Source: Klebsormidium nitens
Lineage: Eukaryota > Streptophyta > Klebsormidiophyceae > Klebsormidiales > Klebsormidiaceae
DNA: 64,000 bases
NCBI GenBank assembly: GCA_000708835.1
Contig: DF237357.1
Span: forward strand, 19,805-83,804
Direction of reading: 5' to 3'
Made by a program: the position numbers and the translations under genes. Below, piece after piece: positions 1-12,503 of this stretch. How positions within the stretch are numbered: position 1 is the stretch's first letter; every line of letters starts with the position of its first letter. The notes beneath the pieces were generated by a model. It was not told the DNA's origin and did no database searches. It worked only from the letters and a program-made list of their open reading frames with translations.

Positions 1-2182
1 ATGAGAAGACATCGTCTTAGAAAGAAGGAGTAACTTTGTACATGCACGGCAAAGAACAAACTGCAAGTAGGGAAAGTGCTGATCATTGCAAACATTGCAT
101 CATTCATGACTTCGCCAGACACTAGAAAGAGAACCCCTGCATGATCAGTGTGTGTGAAGCTAGCTTTTGTCAACACCACAAAAGATCTGAACTCGAATGA
201 CGTAACAGGCCTTGAAAACAACTATTCCTCCTTGTACAAGCAAGCGTTCAAGGCTTTTCTAGGACTGAGGCTCACCCCCTTGGGTCACAATTGTGTTAAG
301 GCTGGAGTCAGTGGCAACCCGGAAGTAGACCAGAGCACGCTGATCAGAGGGCACAGGAGTGACACGTGTCCAGAGGATGACCTGGTTGGGCTGCAGACAT
401 TGAATACAGAGATCGAGTCAGGACTGGTACATCAACCACAACTGGAGTTGAGGAAAATGGTCATTCAGACATGGAAACCTCAGAGCAATCTGATAGTGGA
501 GGGCTAGACTCAACTTCATCAGGCTTTTACAAAGCTCAGAGTCTACTTATGTGTTGTTTCACTGAGTTGGTCAGGACAAATGAGTGAATACAGGGACCTT
601 CATTTGCTTGTTCTCAGTTCTGGAGAAGTGAATCGACCTTCATTTTGATTCATGTCGTCGGATTCATTGTTGTTTAAGATGAAAGGGGAAAGGCCCCAGG
701 CAGAGCAATCTAAGCCTGCCTTTCTCATAAGAATATGACAATTCAGAAGGAGGACTTCTGAATCAAAGTCACCCTTAAGAGCTTACACCCCAAAAACTGG
801 ACAAATACAAGGAGGAACGGACAAGAGGGGACAGGGAGAATGCAGTAAGCAACTTTCATACTGTCCTTCATCTGTCAGGAAGCTGTCAAAGAATGCATAT
901 AACACAAGCACAAAACGGACTCCCCAATCAATCATCTCAAATCCAGACATAACAGATGCGTACTATGCTGCCTCTTTGCAACAGTTAAGGAGCGACAAAC
1001 AAGGCCAACGATCAGGGGTACGATCATAATCAGAAATTGAATGATTGAGTGTGGAAAACACAAGAGGAAGGCGGTTGTTGGGGCGTCTCTCTTACCAAAG
1101 GATCACCACTGGCAACCCCGTACTGGAAGGAGCGGGGAACGGTGAGGTCATCAACAAGGGGGCTGCTGCATAATGTCAACAAGGGGGAGGGGTTCAGAAG
1201 GGTGGGCAAGACCAGTCGATGGAGTGTCTTACCAAGGGCAAAATCACGCAGCTGCTTGATTTAGTACTCTTGTGACCAAGATCAGAAGATTTGTCTGGAA
1301 TCTGTCACAGCGTTAAGGCTGAGGGTTTTGTTGACGTTGGGGTACACGGGGTTGATATGCGAATGTACAAAAGCATTCCTGGAACATAGGACAGCTTCTA
1401 CGACCTGTATTGACAGGACAGGGTCTCAAGTTCTGAACTGGCACCTGCTGTATTTTGCTCTGTTTCAGAACGTGGGCTAAGCAGCTCGATCAACTTGCAT
1501 GCAAGGAATCCAGCATCCTCTTGTTGCTTCACTAACTTCCAGGAAGCTTACATAGATACATGGTCAGCCAGGAGTGAAACATGATACAGCCTCTCTTTTC
1601 TTTGAACGATCAACATGAACTTCTGCTTTTGTATCTTCAGAGCTTCTTCCTTAGTTCCCTCTGAAGTAGCCACGCATTGGCCTTCTGCTTTCAGCTTCAC
1701 TCTGATGCGAGGGCAAGTAATGCCGATGGAGGGAAGGATTAGTGAGTCAAGCTCGTTAGGAACAGCTTTTATAGTTATTATTGCTCATATACAGCCAGGA
1801 ATAAAGGTTAAGAGTAAAACCCCTCAAAGTCAAGTGCTGCTGTTCTTAGTGCCTAGAGAAACCCTCAGAAACATTCAGCTGCCATCACACCAGCAACGAA
1901 ATGTCAAAAGCAACGAGCTTGGGATTTCCAATCCCTGAGCTGAAAGGGTTCAATCCTCAAGGGTTTGTGACCCCTGAAGCAGCTTGCGACCGGCCCCTGC
2001 CCAACGATTGGCTCTTACTTCCAATCAAAATGACTTCAAACTAATAAGCTTCGAGAGAGGTAGCCCTTTCAATGTATCAACCACAAAGCAACGAGTTTGG
2101 ATTCTCCGTGGATCAAGAGGACTTGATAAGCATCACACTCTTTGGCTTGAAAGCAGCACTAGATACTGAGGCGGATTTGATC
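1..2182. other. No recognisable gene
   Basis: I see no open frame with family motifs, signal peptide plus splice structure, or codon use like the nearby real exons. The short open frames here (for example 148-507 and 1615-1938 on the plus strand) look like chance. The stretch may contain the 3' end of the minus-strand peptide gene that starts at 2371. Confidence 0.5.
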
Positions 2183-2371
2183 TTACGTCTGCAGCAGTTT
2201 GCGCCCCACACCTGCCCCAGCAACGGGCTCCTGAACCGCCGCAGCGATGTCTTCAGCAGCATTCACGATGGGCTTCAAGTAGGCCATGTTCTGGACAAGG
2301 TCGATCTCGGATGCCACGGAAGCAGCGCACACAAGGGCCACAAGGGCCGCCAAAGCGGTGCGGGCCGCCAT
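2183..2371 (-). CDS. Small secreted peptide, 62 aa, unknown function
   Basis: A single-exon frame of 62 residues. Residues 1-21 form an Ala-rich hydrophobic signal peptide (MAARTALAALVALVCAASVAS), and the mature part is short and acidic with an amphipathic look. It ends in RKLLQT, a tail resembling the R-R/K-LLQ stretches that I associate with secreted algal proteins. The ATG lies in a favourable context (CCAATGGCG), and a TATAAA sits about 93 nt upstream. GC content and codon use are like the real exons of the window. I do not recognise the family; an arabinogalactan-peptide-like or signalling peptide is possible, but it lacks the Ala-Pro repeats of classical AG peptides. A further 3' exon cannot be excluded. 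Confidence 0.55.
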   Translation of the reverse strand: MAARTALAALVALVCAASVASEIDLVQNMAYLKPIVNAAEDIAAAVQEPVAGAGVGRKLLQT

Positions 2372-2463
2372 TGGCTCAGCTGGGGAAGAGCACCACAGCT
2401 GATCACCAGCTGAAGGGAAAATGCAGAAAGCTACCTTAAAGAGTGGGCCATCTATTCGTGCAC

Positions 2464-2469
2464 TTTATA
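2464..2469 (-). promoter_or_regulatory. Candidate TATA box for the small secreted peptide
   Basis: On the minus strand the sequence reads GGGTATAAAGTG about 93 nt upstream of the ATG at 2371. This spacing would give a leader of roughly 60 nt, which is normal for a TATA promoter. Confidence 0.5.
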
Positions 2470-2476
2470 CCCTTCC

Positions 2477-3596
2477 TACCAGCTGCGCAATCCCAGCTGC
2501 AGACCTCATGACTTTAGAAGCTCGCCAATCTTGCTGTACCTACTGGTGTTAGTCCTGCCTACTTTGGATGGCGTACTTATGTCTACTCAGGTGTACCGTG
2601 AATGTGATCCTGAACCAACTTTCAAGGTCCACCAAGCTAACTTATCTGAGTGACCAATCCTAGCTCAGATTCCACGAAAGGATTCCATCCGTCTTGAAGT
2701 CCGAGGCACGAAAGCTTTGTCCCGCTTCAGCCTTCGAAGACCAATGCGAAGGAGAGGGATTCGGCATCGAATGATGCGCAAAATTACGCTAAGATTCAGA
2801 CGGACGGAGTCATCCTCATCATGACTCGTGAATCATGATGCATGCATGAGCACTCCAAGCAGCCAGCGGGCCGGCATTGCTGGGCCGGGCGCCAGCTGTC
2901 AATTTGGATCAGTCCAGCTGCCAATACCGCACCAGGACTAGAAGAGGTCCGCAGGTAAGATCAGCAATGCGGATCTGAATTCAGCGAATCGAGCATCATT
3001 CATAGACTCAGCTGGAGGCCGGCCCAAGCCTAACATATTGTCAAGCCCCCCGGTGCCCAATGCAAGCCGCCCAAATCTAAACCTAGCTCTAGACGCTAGT
3101 GTGGATCTGCATGGATTGGTCTAAAGTAACAGGGGTATTAGGGCTCTTTTATAAACATCAGGACGGGTAGATTTATTCAGGTGCACGAATGCGAAGCAGG
3201 TAAAATGTTTTCCTTCGCCTCATCAAGTAAGCTAAAGATCTGCATTGATTGGGCCCGGGGACACAATGTAAGCGCTGTCAGCTCGCCTGCAGTAAATGCT
3301 GATGTGCTGCGGGCAAGGACGGAGCTGCAAGATGCAATTGCTAGGCATATGGAGTCGGGGGCCTGGACTAGGGAAACCGGGGTAGGTAGCTGCCTATGCC
3401 TCTTCTACGCCTACCGAACTGCCACTGGTGCAAGGCAGGCCGGCATAGATTCTTTCGATGTTCACATCCTCCGGGCGGCTCCGAAGCAGGTCGAGCTCGG
3501 ACACCCGGGGGGCCGGAAGGCGAGTACCTACCCGCTGCCTGGGCTGAGCTCAGCTAGCAAACCTCACCGCATAGGATCGACCACAGCGCAAGCGAA
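2477..3596. other. Intergenic; no supported gene
   Basis: Nothing in this stretch matches a family I know. A plus-strand open frame at 3181-3600 lacks an ATG start, shows no domain, and stops beside the transposon target site, so I do not call it. Confidence 0.45.
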
Positions 3597-3605
3597 GTGA
3601 CTTCC

Positions 3606-3794
3606 ATGACTCTCAAGAAAGATAATAGTAAGCCAAGATAATAGTAAGCTCCGACTAACACTAAAAAACCCTAACCATAATTGAAACACCCGCTCCGCAC
3701 CCGTACCCACCCTAACCACCATACTAACCCTACCCGTCACAGTACGGTTACCTTACTATTATCTGGGCTTACTATTATTTTTCTTGAGTTTCAT
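3606..3794. mobile_element. MITE with 42-bp terminal inverted repeats and 9-bp target duplication
   Basis: A 189-bp non-coding element. The left arm (3606-3647, starting ATGACTCTCAAG) and the reverse complement of the right arm (3753-3794, starting ATGAAACTCAAG) match at 38 of 42 positions. Each arm contains two copies of a GATAATAGTAAG-like subrepeat. The element is flanked by the direct repeat GTGACTTCC at 3597-3605 and 3795-3803. A 9-bp target duplication with long inverted ends points to a Mutator/MULE-type non-autonomous element; if the boundary is shifted by a base, a shorter 7-8 bp duplication (hAT-like) is the alternative. The core is rich in ACCCTAACC-like pieces that mimic telomere repeats. 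A diverged relative in the opposite orientation lies at about 26808-26955. Confidence 0.85.
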
Positions 3795-3803
3795 GTGACT
3801 TCC

Positions 3804-4995
3804 CATGGGGGGAGTTGTGAAACTCGATCGAGTAAGATGATCCCCCTGTTCTCCGTTCTCCTTTGGACTGTCGAGATTCCCCGGGACGGCATCGCGAATA
3901 TTCGCATTCCCGGCAGCTTTCCCGTCACTTAGAATCTGCCCACGTCATGGAGCGTCATGCTGTCCTCTCATAGGCTGCCACGTGATATGCAGGGGCCAAG
4001 ATTCCCTGAGATGTCGACATACCTTCCATGTGAACAAGGATAAATCATAAACCCTGGTGGCCTAGGCAGCATCGCGAATCATCAAAGCAAGGCTGAGCGC
4101 ACACTGCGCGCATCGCGAGCAAGCATCTGGTAAGCGAGCTACCCGTAGTAGTCCTATGTAAGTACGGTAGGTACTTCTATAAATACCAGGCTCGGTACTG
4201 TCTTCAGGGTTGGGCAAACGACCGTAATGGAGGTTTCTCACCTGCTCAATGGCACACAAGCAGGCACATCAATCCTGCAGGGTCTTACCTCCGACTCTTA
4301 CATATGCATACAGTACCGGTATACTCCAGGTCCACCCTCCAGCCTGCTAAGATTGGTCTACCGGTTGATGTCTTGCTCGAAAAACCTCAAGTGCTACGTT
4401 TGCTGAGCTCTCGTGTAAGAATTCAGCAACCAAACAAGTCTCTTGAATCTTCTCTATCCAAACGCATGCTGCTCAGTGCGACGTAGTAGTAGTGGCGGAA
4501 GGGCAACAATTGGCAAGCTAGGACGGCTAGGCAGCACCACTCTATCAATCGGAGCAGATTGTAGCTAGCTTACCTCAAGGTGAGAATTGTTTTGTTGAGG
4601 CTGTCTGTGTGTGTTTTGAGCAAGCTGCTGGTGCCTTCGGCAATTCTGATTTCTGAAGTCTTCTTTTTTGATTTGATGCAACACGCGCACATTAGAATCT
4701 GGCTCATGTAATCAAATTATCGAAGCGATTGACAATGTCCAATGAGACGGAACCCCTGCAACCAAAGTCACCTTATCTTAAAGGAAGCGTCAGCATGGGA
4801 AAAGCTTTTTGAGTCTGACATGGTAGTCTTTTGGCAGCCTAGCAATGAGACGTGTCCTTCCGTTTTTTTGTGTCTTGAACATGTCCGAGGCAAGTTGAGA
4901 TCCTACCAGATTGGTTTAGAGCAACTCTTGGGGTTGGCCTTGTGCTGCAATCTTGAGATAAGACTCGTGCAACATGTTCACGCAGATTCGGCGCA
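3804..4995. other. Intergenic; upstream region of the phosphatase gene
   Basis: No gene is visible. The last few hundred bases must contain the promoter and leader of the purple acid phosphatase that starts at 4996, but I see no convincing TATA element. Confidence 0.45.
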
Positions 4996-7900
4996 ATGGC
5001 TGTCACAATGAAGACTCTTGTCCTTCTGGCGGGGGTCTTGGCCGTCAGCATCGGTTTCGCAGGTAAGTCAGCTCAGCGAACTAAGCATTTAGCATCTATG
5101 CAGACTCCTTTGCTACGGTTCCACTAGAGCAGCTCAAACAAACCTTGTCAATCTGCGCAGCGAGCTGATCCTGATTGTTTGTGTCCAACATCATGCAACG
5201 TTTTTCTTTGACTAGCTTACCAGATGTTGAGATTCAACAGAGTGTATAACCTTCAGTCTGGGAACAATCACGCTCTCAACACCACTGAGGTCCCAGGTTT
5301 TCCTCCTCCTCCTCATTGTTAAAGGTTATCGATGGATACTCTGTAGGATCAAGATGTCCATGGATGTTGTGCGTGGTCGTCAGCTCTCATAAGTACAGTC
5401 AGCTTCGAGAATGACCATGAGAATGCATCCAATTTTACAGGCGCACAAGGCCCTGCGTCAGCCCCAACCACAACCCGGTCCTCCAGCAACTCGTCCGCTT
5501 TGACGCCCGAGGAACAAGCGTACTTGCCGTACACCGATCCCCGCCTGGCCTTTTCTGCAAACAAGACCAGCTTCAAGATCCTCCAGGTGAATGCAACAGA
5601 TATTACCAGACAATTTCAAGCACAACACTGAAAGATCCCAAGAGGAAAAGCTTGCCTCAGCTTGGATAGATAAATCATCGACAATGTTTTGTCAAGCAAA
5701 TCAGGATTAGTCTGGGAAAGAAGGTGAAGGGCATCAACAGTGACCTGTGGGAACCTTGCTGAGGTTATACTCTCATCTCAACTGCAATGAGCTCGACATG
5801 TGTTGAACAGGTTGAAACGGAGTACAGTGGCAGTATAGGCAAGACGAGATTGGAAAGAGACTTCTAGAACCACCTCTCTGAGTCATGATCATGACACAGA
5901 TTCCCAAGAGCGTCATATGAGCAAACTGCCTTTCTCTCTGATAGCTTAGGTAAGTAATGCCAATTGGCATCTCGCTTCCTTCGGGTCAAGGAGCTAATGG
6001 CTCAACCTGGGAATACTCTACACATTGCTGAGCCAGCAGCTCACACACGAGTAGTAAAGGCAGTGCCACACTCATCTCATAGACCACATCCCCTGCCAAA
6101 CAGTTCTCGCTGATTCTAGCTCCAGCTTTGGGAGTCAATAAAGAGAGGGCCAAACAAGTTCTGCTTCATTCTGCAGATATGACAGTGTACGGTACTTGGG
6201 GGATGCTTTGAGCTGATAAAAAAGATTGTTTTGAGTACAGCAGGCCAGGACTGTCACACATGATAGCTAGAACCCTGTTCGCTTTTACACATCCAAGTTT
6301 CCTGTCATCCTTACGGCTGCCAGGACTCTAACTTATTGGCTGCTGTGCATACCTGGATCAGGTTTTGACTGCTTTCTCAGGTCATTGAAACAACATCTTT
6401 CCATCTCCTCAAAGACTGGCCACATGTTACTGCTATGCTGTACGCACTTAACAACTCAAGCGCCGTGCCAAGAACTTTACTTTCCCAGGCTGCCAGTAAA
6501 TCCCATGAGGCATTCCAGGAGGCTGATTAGAGATTGGCGCTTCTCGCCGCCTGGACCCTCTCTAACTTGAGTCCGAACTTCGCATCCCAGACATTGGGGG
6601 CCTTTCACACGCTTTGCATCTCGTACTGCTCTGCAGGTAGTTGTGATGACTTCGACAATGGCACCCCAGTGCCTGGATTCACTCCCGTCCAGCATGCAAC
6701 TTTTGAGCGTCCAATCTCGTATCTGGCGATTCCATCGCTTATGTGCTTCTGCAGGTGGCTGATATGCACTACGGCAACGGCACTTCCCGGTGCCTGAACC
6801 TTCTGCCTGAGTGGGCCGCTGCCGGCAGCTGCAGTGACGTCAACACCACCGACTTCCTGGGCGTCCTCCTTGACCAGTCAGTACAGGAAGCTCATATGCA
6901 AATAGTAATTGAATCACAGTCTCCTTTTGGAGACTGTGCATTGAAGGCTGCAAAAGCCTTTGAGAGTAAAGAGCCTTCATAATCTGCAAGAAGCATCTTA
7001 CGATACTCGGAATGGGAGGTAGATCATAGTAACCAAAGACCACCAAGTCCACCAGCAGATGATTGAGAAACCAGTCTTCGATCAGATGAGGTCCTCAGAT
7101 GGAAAAAGAGATTTCGTATGGAAACCTGAGTCGCCAATCAAGATGAGGCCCTCGGATGACAAGAAAAGGTTTCGTTTCTGCGGGATCTCAGACCAACTTG
7201 TTGCATTGTTGCAACATTGTGAGAATGCCCTAACCTCTGACCTTCAACTCGAGCACTTAGGCGTAATTGCTCTCCTCAATTCACCTCATGAGAGAACATC
7301 TCGCACAACAGGTGGTGTTCCTTAATTATCACCTGAAAGGCAAGCTTAGAAAGCACGTTCCAGAGGTGCTGGCGCAATAGTCTCTCACCTTAGCCCTAGC
7401 ACATTCTGACTCCTTGACGTATGTCTCAGGGAGAAGCCCGATCTGGTGGTCTTCACTGGGGACAACATCATGGCTCCTGACGTCAACGACCACGCCGTCA
7501 GCCAGCGCGCATGGAGGAAGCCGGTACGACTTGACGAATTAAAGTTAACAACTTCAAGAATCTCTGTTTGCACTTGTCGTAGTAAGCTATGACTGACTCT
7601 GCAACTATTTGTTGTGAACCCAAATGTAGCCCGGCATCGTTACATCATCATCAGCTGCTTCCGGAAAGACAGCCATCTCTGCCGCCAGATTTTCGTGCTT
7701 GCAATCCGGGTTAACTCATGTATCTGAGATTCGCATGCTCTCATCATTTATGCAGAACCGAACATGGAAGGGCTGAGTCAGGGCTCGTAGTAAGATACAA
7801 CCGTGTCCAAATGGACAGTCGAAGTCAAACAGGTTCAATTCTTTTGCTCTCGATGCAACAGGTTGAGGCGCGCAACATTCCTTTCATGACCATCTTCGGC

Positions 7901-10900
7901 AACCACGACGACGAGGTGGCAAAGGCGACCAACGCGACCGTGACACGTGAAACACTTATGACCGTCGATATGGAGAGCCCGATGAGCCTCTCCAAGCCGG
8001 GGCCGAAGGTGAGGGCTGATGATTTACATGATTGATCCAAAGGCTTGGACCTGCCGTAACCTTGGCCTTGAATCTTGAGCATGGGGGCTTGGTTTCAATG
8101 ATGGTTCGAGCTTTCCTTTCGTAAGGGTTTTGGGCGTAAGTGTGTGGTGAAGCCGGCCCTACAGCTCGTGATAGCATGGAACTGGGAATACTAGGCAAAT
8201 TGAACGGAATCCGGGCGGACTGGGCACAGGTACTCAAGAAGTTACTGGACCATTGAAGGCTTTAGAAACATCGTCAGCTAGCTCTTAAATGGGTGGCCTA
8301 GAGACGTGCTAAAGCTTGGGGTCTGTGGTCCTCTGCCTCGTAGCATAGGCGTCGAGGATCCGTGGTGATTGATTCGGCTTGGTGGAGTTTGAGCCAGTAC
8401 AATTGCTCGCTGGTGGCAGATTTGTCAACCTTGGAAGACAGGGTCAGCAAATCTACCGTTAATTGTCGTCAAGGAGGCAGATCTGATCGCTTGAAGATTG
8501 GATTGTGCTGTATTAAGCATTCAGCGCATCCTTTCCCGCGGCTTTAGATTTAGTTGAGATTCCGCCCTCTTTCCAAACTCGTCTCCTAGAGGAAGTTTGA
8601 ACGATGTCTCCAGATTCGCATACAGCAGATGTTCTGAGTCGGACCCGCGATTTGATTTAATCGACACAGAAGGCATAGACCGGACTAATTCTGACTAGCG
8701 ACTTCCTTCTGTGACTCGACAGGGCCTCTTCGGAACCGGTACCTATGCTTACGCCATCAATGACGCCAGCGGCAAGCCCAAGTTCGTCCTGTACCTGCTG
8801 GACAGCGGCAGCTATGACGTCACCGGACGTCTGAAGGGCAGCTACGGCTGGATCCATGCCAACCAGATCACGTGGTACAACCAGACGTCACGTGCCGTTG
8901 AGAAGCAGGTAAGATCCGCTTCGACTTGGACAATCGCCATTTTGCTTAGGTTACGCCCTCAATAGCCGTCTGTGAAGCTGCCATTTCGGCGAAGTATCAT
9001 AATCAAAACTTCTTTCAAAGATGCACCCGTCTCGACATTGTTATGCGCGGCTTTAATCCCAGTGTACTGGAAGTTGTGCGACGGCACATTTTGCCCAATG
9101 CAATATGAGCTTTGACGAGCTTAGGAGCACTCCTATGAGTTAACGCACTGAGTAATTGCACTCGTTCCGGAGTCGTTCACTTTGGTTGATTCCATTTCGG
9201 CATCCAGTCGGTTGTCGCTTTCTTCAGAAGCCGTTTTGGTCGTCCCTGCTTCAACTAACCAGCTGGAACCCATAGACAGAAGATGCGTCTTTTGCCTGAC
9301 AACTCACTTGCGCCGTAACGCTTATGCAGAACGGCGGCCAGAACGTCACCGCCGTCGGCTTCTACCACATCCCCATCCCCGAGTACGAGAACGCCTTCAC
9401 CTGCGCTTGCACTGCCGTCAGCAACGGTCAGCCCAGCAGGACCTCTTTCGCCGACTTCGGAAACGGAACCACGCTCGCCGGAACGGGGCTCAAGACCCAG
9501 ACCGGTTGCACTAACCAAGTAAGGAGTCATCCTTGAGCAACAAGGCTTTTTCGTTTAGGGGGTTCCCCTTGGGTTCAACTTTTGTGGGTTAAAACACTTA
9601 ATTCAAGTCACCAAGGGTCCAACCAGCATGACGTCTTTTGCCGATTTTGGAAACGGCACCACGCTTGCCGGACCGGAGCTTAGCTGCATACCTTAGATCT
9701 CAGACTGGTGGCGCTAACCACGTAAGCAATCATCCTACAAAGCCCGCGCCAGTCCCCCCTTTCAATTTCCGTTCCCTTCGCGTCAATCGAAGCCCGCCAA
9801 ATTCAGGCTTATCACTTTGACACTTCTCTACGAACCTCCTACGTCGTCGTTTGGCAGAGATGACGTCTAAATCTCCTGCTGCAACTCTGTTTTCTTGCCA
9901 ACGACAAACTTATCATATGAGAACGACCCGTCTCAATGTCTCAAGGCCCGTTCGTTTGACATTATTTCCCAGGCCTGCTACGGCATCAAGCAGGAGGGCG
10001 TCTACAGTGCCAGCGTCCACTCCCCGTCCTCTTAGCGCCGGTAAAACTGTGTCAATAAAAATTTATGCCGCTGACGCTTGTCCTTTTGACACTGTTTCCC
10101 AGACCTGCTATGGCGTCAAGCAGGAGGGCGTCTACAATGCCAGCGTCAACTCCGGTCTGTGGACACCTTAACCATAATCCTTCTTAACTCCGGTTCGCTT
10201 GACACTTTTTTGCAGACCTGCTATGGCGTCAAGCAGGAGGGCGTGTACAGTGCCAGCGTCAACTCCGGTCTGCTGGCCGCCATCGTTGAGCGCGGTGACA
10301 TCAAGATGATGAACGTGGGTCACGACCACGTCAACGACTACTGCGCCTCGTTCCAGGGCGTGCAGTTCTGCTATGCCGGCGGGTTTGGATACCATGCGTA
10401 CAACACGGAAGGTGAGCGGAACGAACGGAACTGGAAGAACGCCGTTGCTGCAGCGGAGGAACGCTTGTTCCGCGCGTTCCTCGCTTTTGCCTTTGCGAAT
10501 TTTGTCTCTCCGTTTACTTTCTCGCCCCGCATACCATTACACTAGCAATTTCTAAGTGGAGGTTCGTAAGGGCTCAAGCTTTGTGTGTGTATCTGTCCCC
10601 ACCTCAAGGTTCTGCAGAAGTCCAAGCACAGCGAAGCTTATAGCCTTGCCTGTTAACCTTGCGGCCTCTGTGTGGCCCTTTTGTCCGTACTAGTTCAATG
10701 ATAAGAGACGGAGAGCCCATGATGCTGAATCGTTCAGAAACGCTTCATAATCAGTTATTCTGGGCTCTTAAGTTGACTCAATGCTTAAGGGCCAGACAAT
10801 CCAACTCAGTCAGGATTTCTTTGGTAGAAGGCGCTCTGGCTAGCAGCTGCTAAGTGGGCTAGGTTGGCAGATTGTGTGCAGGTTTCCGCAGCAAAATTGG

Positions 10901-11052
10901 TCTTCTTTCTCGCAGGCTTCCCCCGGCGCGCACGTGTGATCACCCTGTCGGCCAACGGCACTATCTCCACATACAAGGCCCTCGATGCGTTTGCCACGCC
11001 GCCTTACGCTACCCAGGACTTCCAGCAGATCTACCCGTCCCCGTCCGTCTAA
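4996..11052 (+). CDS. Purple acid phosphatase (PAP14/16/28/29-type metallophosphoesterase), secreted, 427 aa
   Basis: Exons: 4996-5062, 5441-5586, 6755-6876, 7430-7523, 7862-8008, 8723-8908, 9330-9518, 10216-10411, 10916-11052. All have GT-AG borders and join in phase to 1284 nt. Residues 1-22 are a signal peptide (hydrophobic run LVLLAGVLAV), followed by an S/T/P-rich spacer. Dinuclear metal-site motifs are all present: D74-M-H76 (in VADMHYGNG), GD123-N, GN157-H158-D, the FYH267IP motif and GH353-D-H355-VND. The order and the C-terminal GGGFGYHAY-type segment (here YAGGFGYHAY) match the plant PAP28/29 subgroup, which hydrolyses phosphomonoesters in the apoplast or vacuole; that role is inferred from the family. 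Several Asn-X-Ser/Thr sites fit a secreted glycoprotein. The intron between exons 7 and 8 holds partial copies of both flanking exons (see repeats), so exon 8 choice rests on completeness: only the third copy at 10216 reads on through the metal motif. Confidence 0.92.
9617..9736 (+). repeat. Degenerate copy of phosphatase exon 7 3' end and donor site
   Basis: This intronic stretch repeats the last ~80 nt of exon 7 and the first bases of its intron (9430-9535). It includes a GTAAGC donor in place of GTAAGG and the following ATCATCCT. A short insertion around 9684 brings an in-frame stop, so it cannot replace the exon. Confidence 0.8.
9955..10163 (+). repeat. Two partial copies of phosphatase intron-7 acceptor plus exon 8 start
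   Basis: The junction at 10198-10275 (TTGACACTTTTTTGCAG followed by the ACCTGCTATGGCGTCAAG exon start) has two earlier copies, with exon starts at 9973 and 10103. Each keeps the TTGACA/tract/CAG acceptor and about 60-65 nt of exon 8, then diverges. Unit spacing is about 130 and 113 bp. Both copies run into stops and lack the metal-binding part of exon 8, so they are decoys or relics. Confidence 0.85.
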
Positions 11053-12503
11053 GATGCAATGTTAAGCTACAAACTTTATTGCTCGGAGGTGATTACTGTC
11101 CGGTCAAGTTGACTGCAATTCTTGGATCCAAAAACGTATAAGATATTTGAAGAGCCTGTGACCTCCACCGAGGCTTTTCAAAGAGTCAATTAAAACCAGC
11201 GTATATGGAATAGTCTTAGGAAGTTGATGTGAGTCCTGTAAGTCCAGCAGAAAGGTGCTGGCCGTATGTTTTTACTGTAAACCGAGACAAGGATATGAGG
11301 CGTCTTGCAGCCTGGCAGGAAGGTGCTACATCTTTGTTGAGGTCGTACAAAATCAACCTGTCACTTCCGAATTGATATGTTGTGCTTTTCAGGAGCTCGA
11401 GTTATAGTAGTACTACTACAACGTACACGTCTAAAGCAATGACATTCTTACCATCGTTTACGAGTTTCTATCATGCGAGCTGTCGGACGGTCACTCGCTC
11501 AGCTAGCTGGCGGCCGGGGCCGTGCGTTTGCAGGTGATACGGATTCCAAGATGTTCTCAGTTGATGTGGGAGTTCATCTCGGGAGCAGTTCTGATCAGAT
11601 TAAACATGGTGGGTGCACGTAGCTGCCGCCGCTCTTCATTCGGTAATCGGCCGGCCCCGTAGAAGAAGAATTGGATATGATGTACCACCACTGGTAACAG
11701 CTAGCTCATGCCCACTCAGCTATAGAATGCATGGTAGTGCAATCATGCATGCGATTGTACGTCACATGGTCTCGGTCACTCTCGGGTACGTACAATTTTC
11801 TGCCAGTGCACATGTGTGACATGCTTTATTTGGCTTGCGTGCCAGACATGCGGCCAATTCCTCACACGTACCGTCTGCATGCACGCGGCGCTAGGCTGCA
11901 TGATAAGCTGCAGTGCGCTATGTTCGATCATGCATTCTACGTACGTGTGTATATATGCCATGATGAGAGCTGATTCAATCCGATTACGAGGGTTCTCGAC
12001 CCCAGGCTGTAAGCCCAATCAATCAGTTCAACTGATCAGCAGCCTAGCTCGTTACAAGAATGATTATGCGACTGTGCAGTGCACATGAGTGGTGCGCGGC
12101 GACCAGGACTCTAGAATGCGGTTGACAAACGTTGGTCATGTATGTAGCCTAATTTTACGGCTGGCCGCGCGGCGAGGACTTGCAGCGCAGTGAAGCTAGG
12201 CGGTCTACTAACGAACTAAACGTGTATCAGCATAGACTCAAAGATTAAGCTTGGAGAAGGTCTCTCCGTTGGCCCTCAAAGACTCGATTCAACTTGGTAA
12301 GAGCCCTAACCTCCTCAATCCGAGGCCGGCATCCACTACAAGAAGTCTCCGATTGCGGCGGGGCAACCAGCCGGCTTAGCAAGACTACAGCAAAGCTACT
12401 TTGATATAAAAGCTTGTCGATAATGTTTTGGTGCGCGAAAGCCTGCATTCAAACACCTACTGAACTTTAAAACCTTGGCTGCGGCAAATTATGGCAAAAG
12501 ATT
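11053..12503. other. Intergenic; phosphatase 3' region, no other gene seen
   Basis: The 3' untranslated region of the phosphatase lies at the start. The rest is AT-balanced, with ACGTACGT and GCATGCAT-like alternating runs around 11680-11960, and no supported coding region. Confidence 0.5.

Noticed and set aside
3660-3735. Interstitial telomere repeat
   Set aside because: CCCTAACC-like pieces occur, but irregularly and inside a MITE with inverted ends; there is no regular telomere array.
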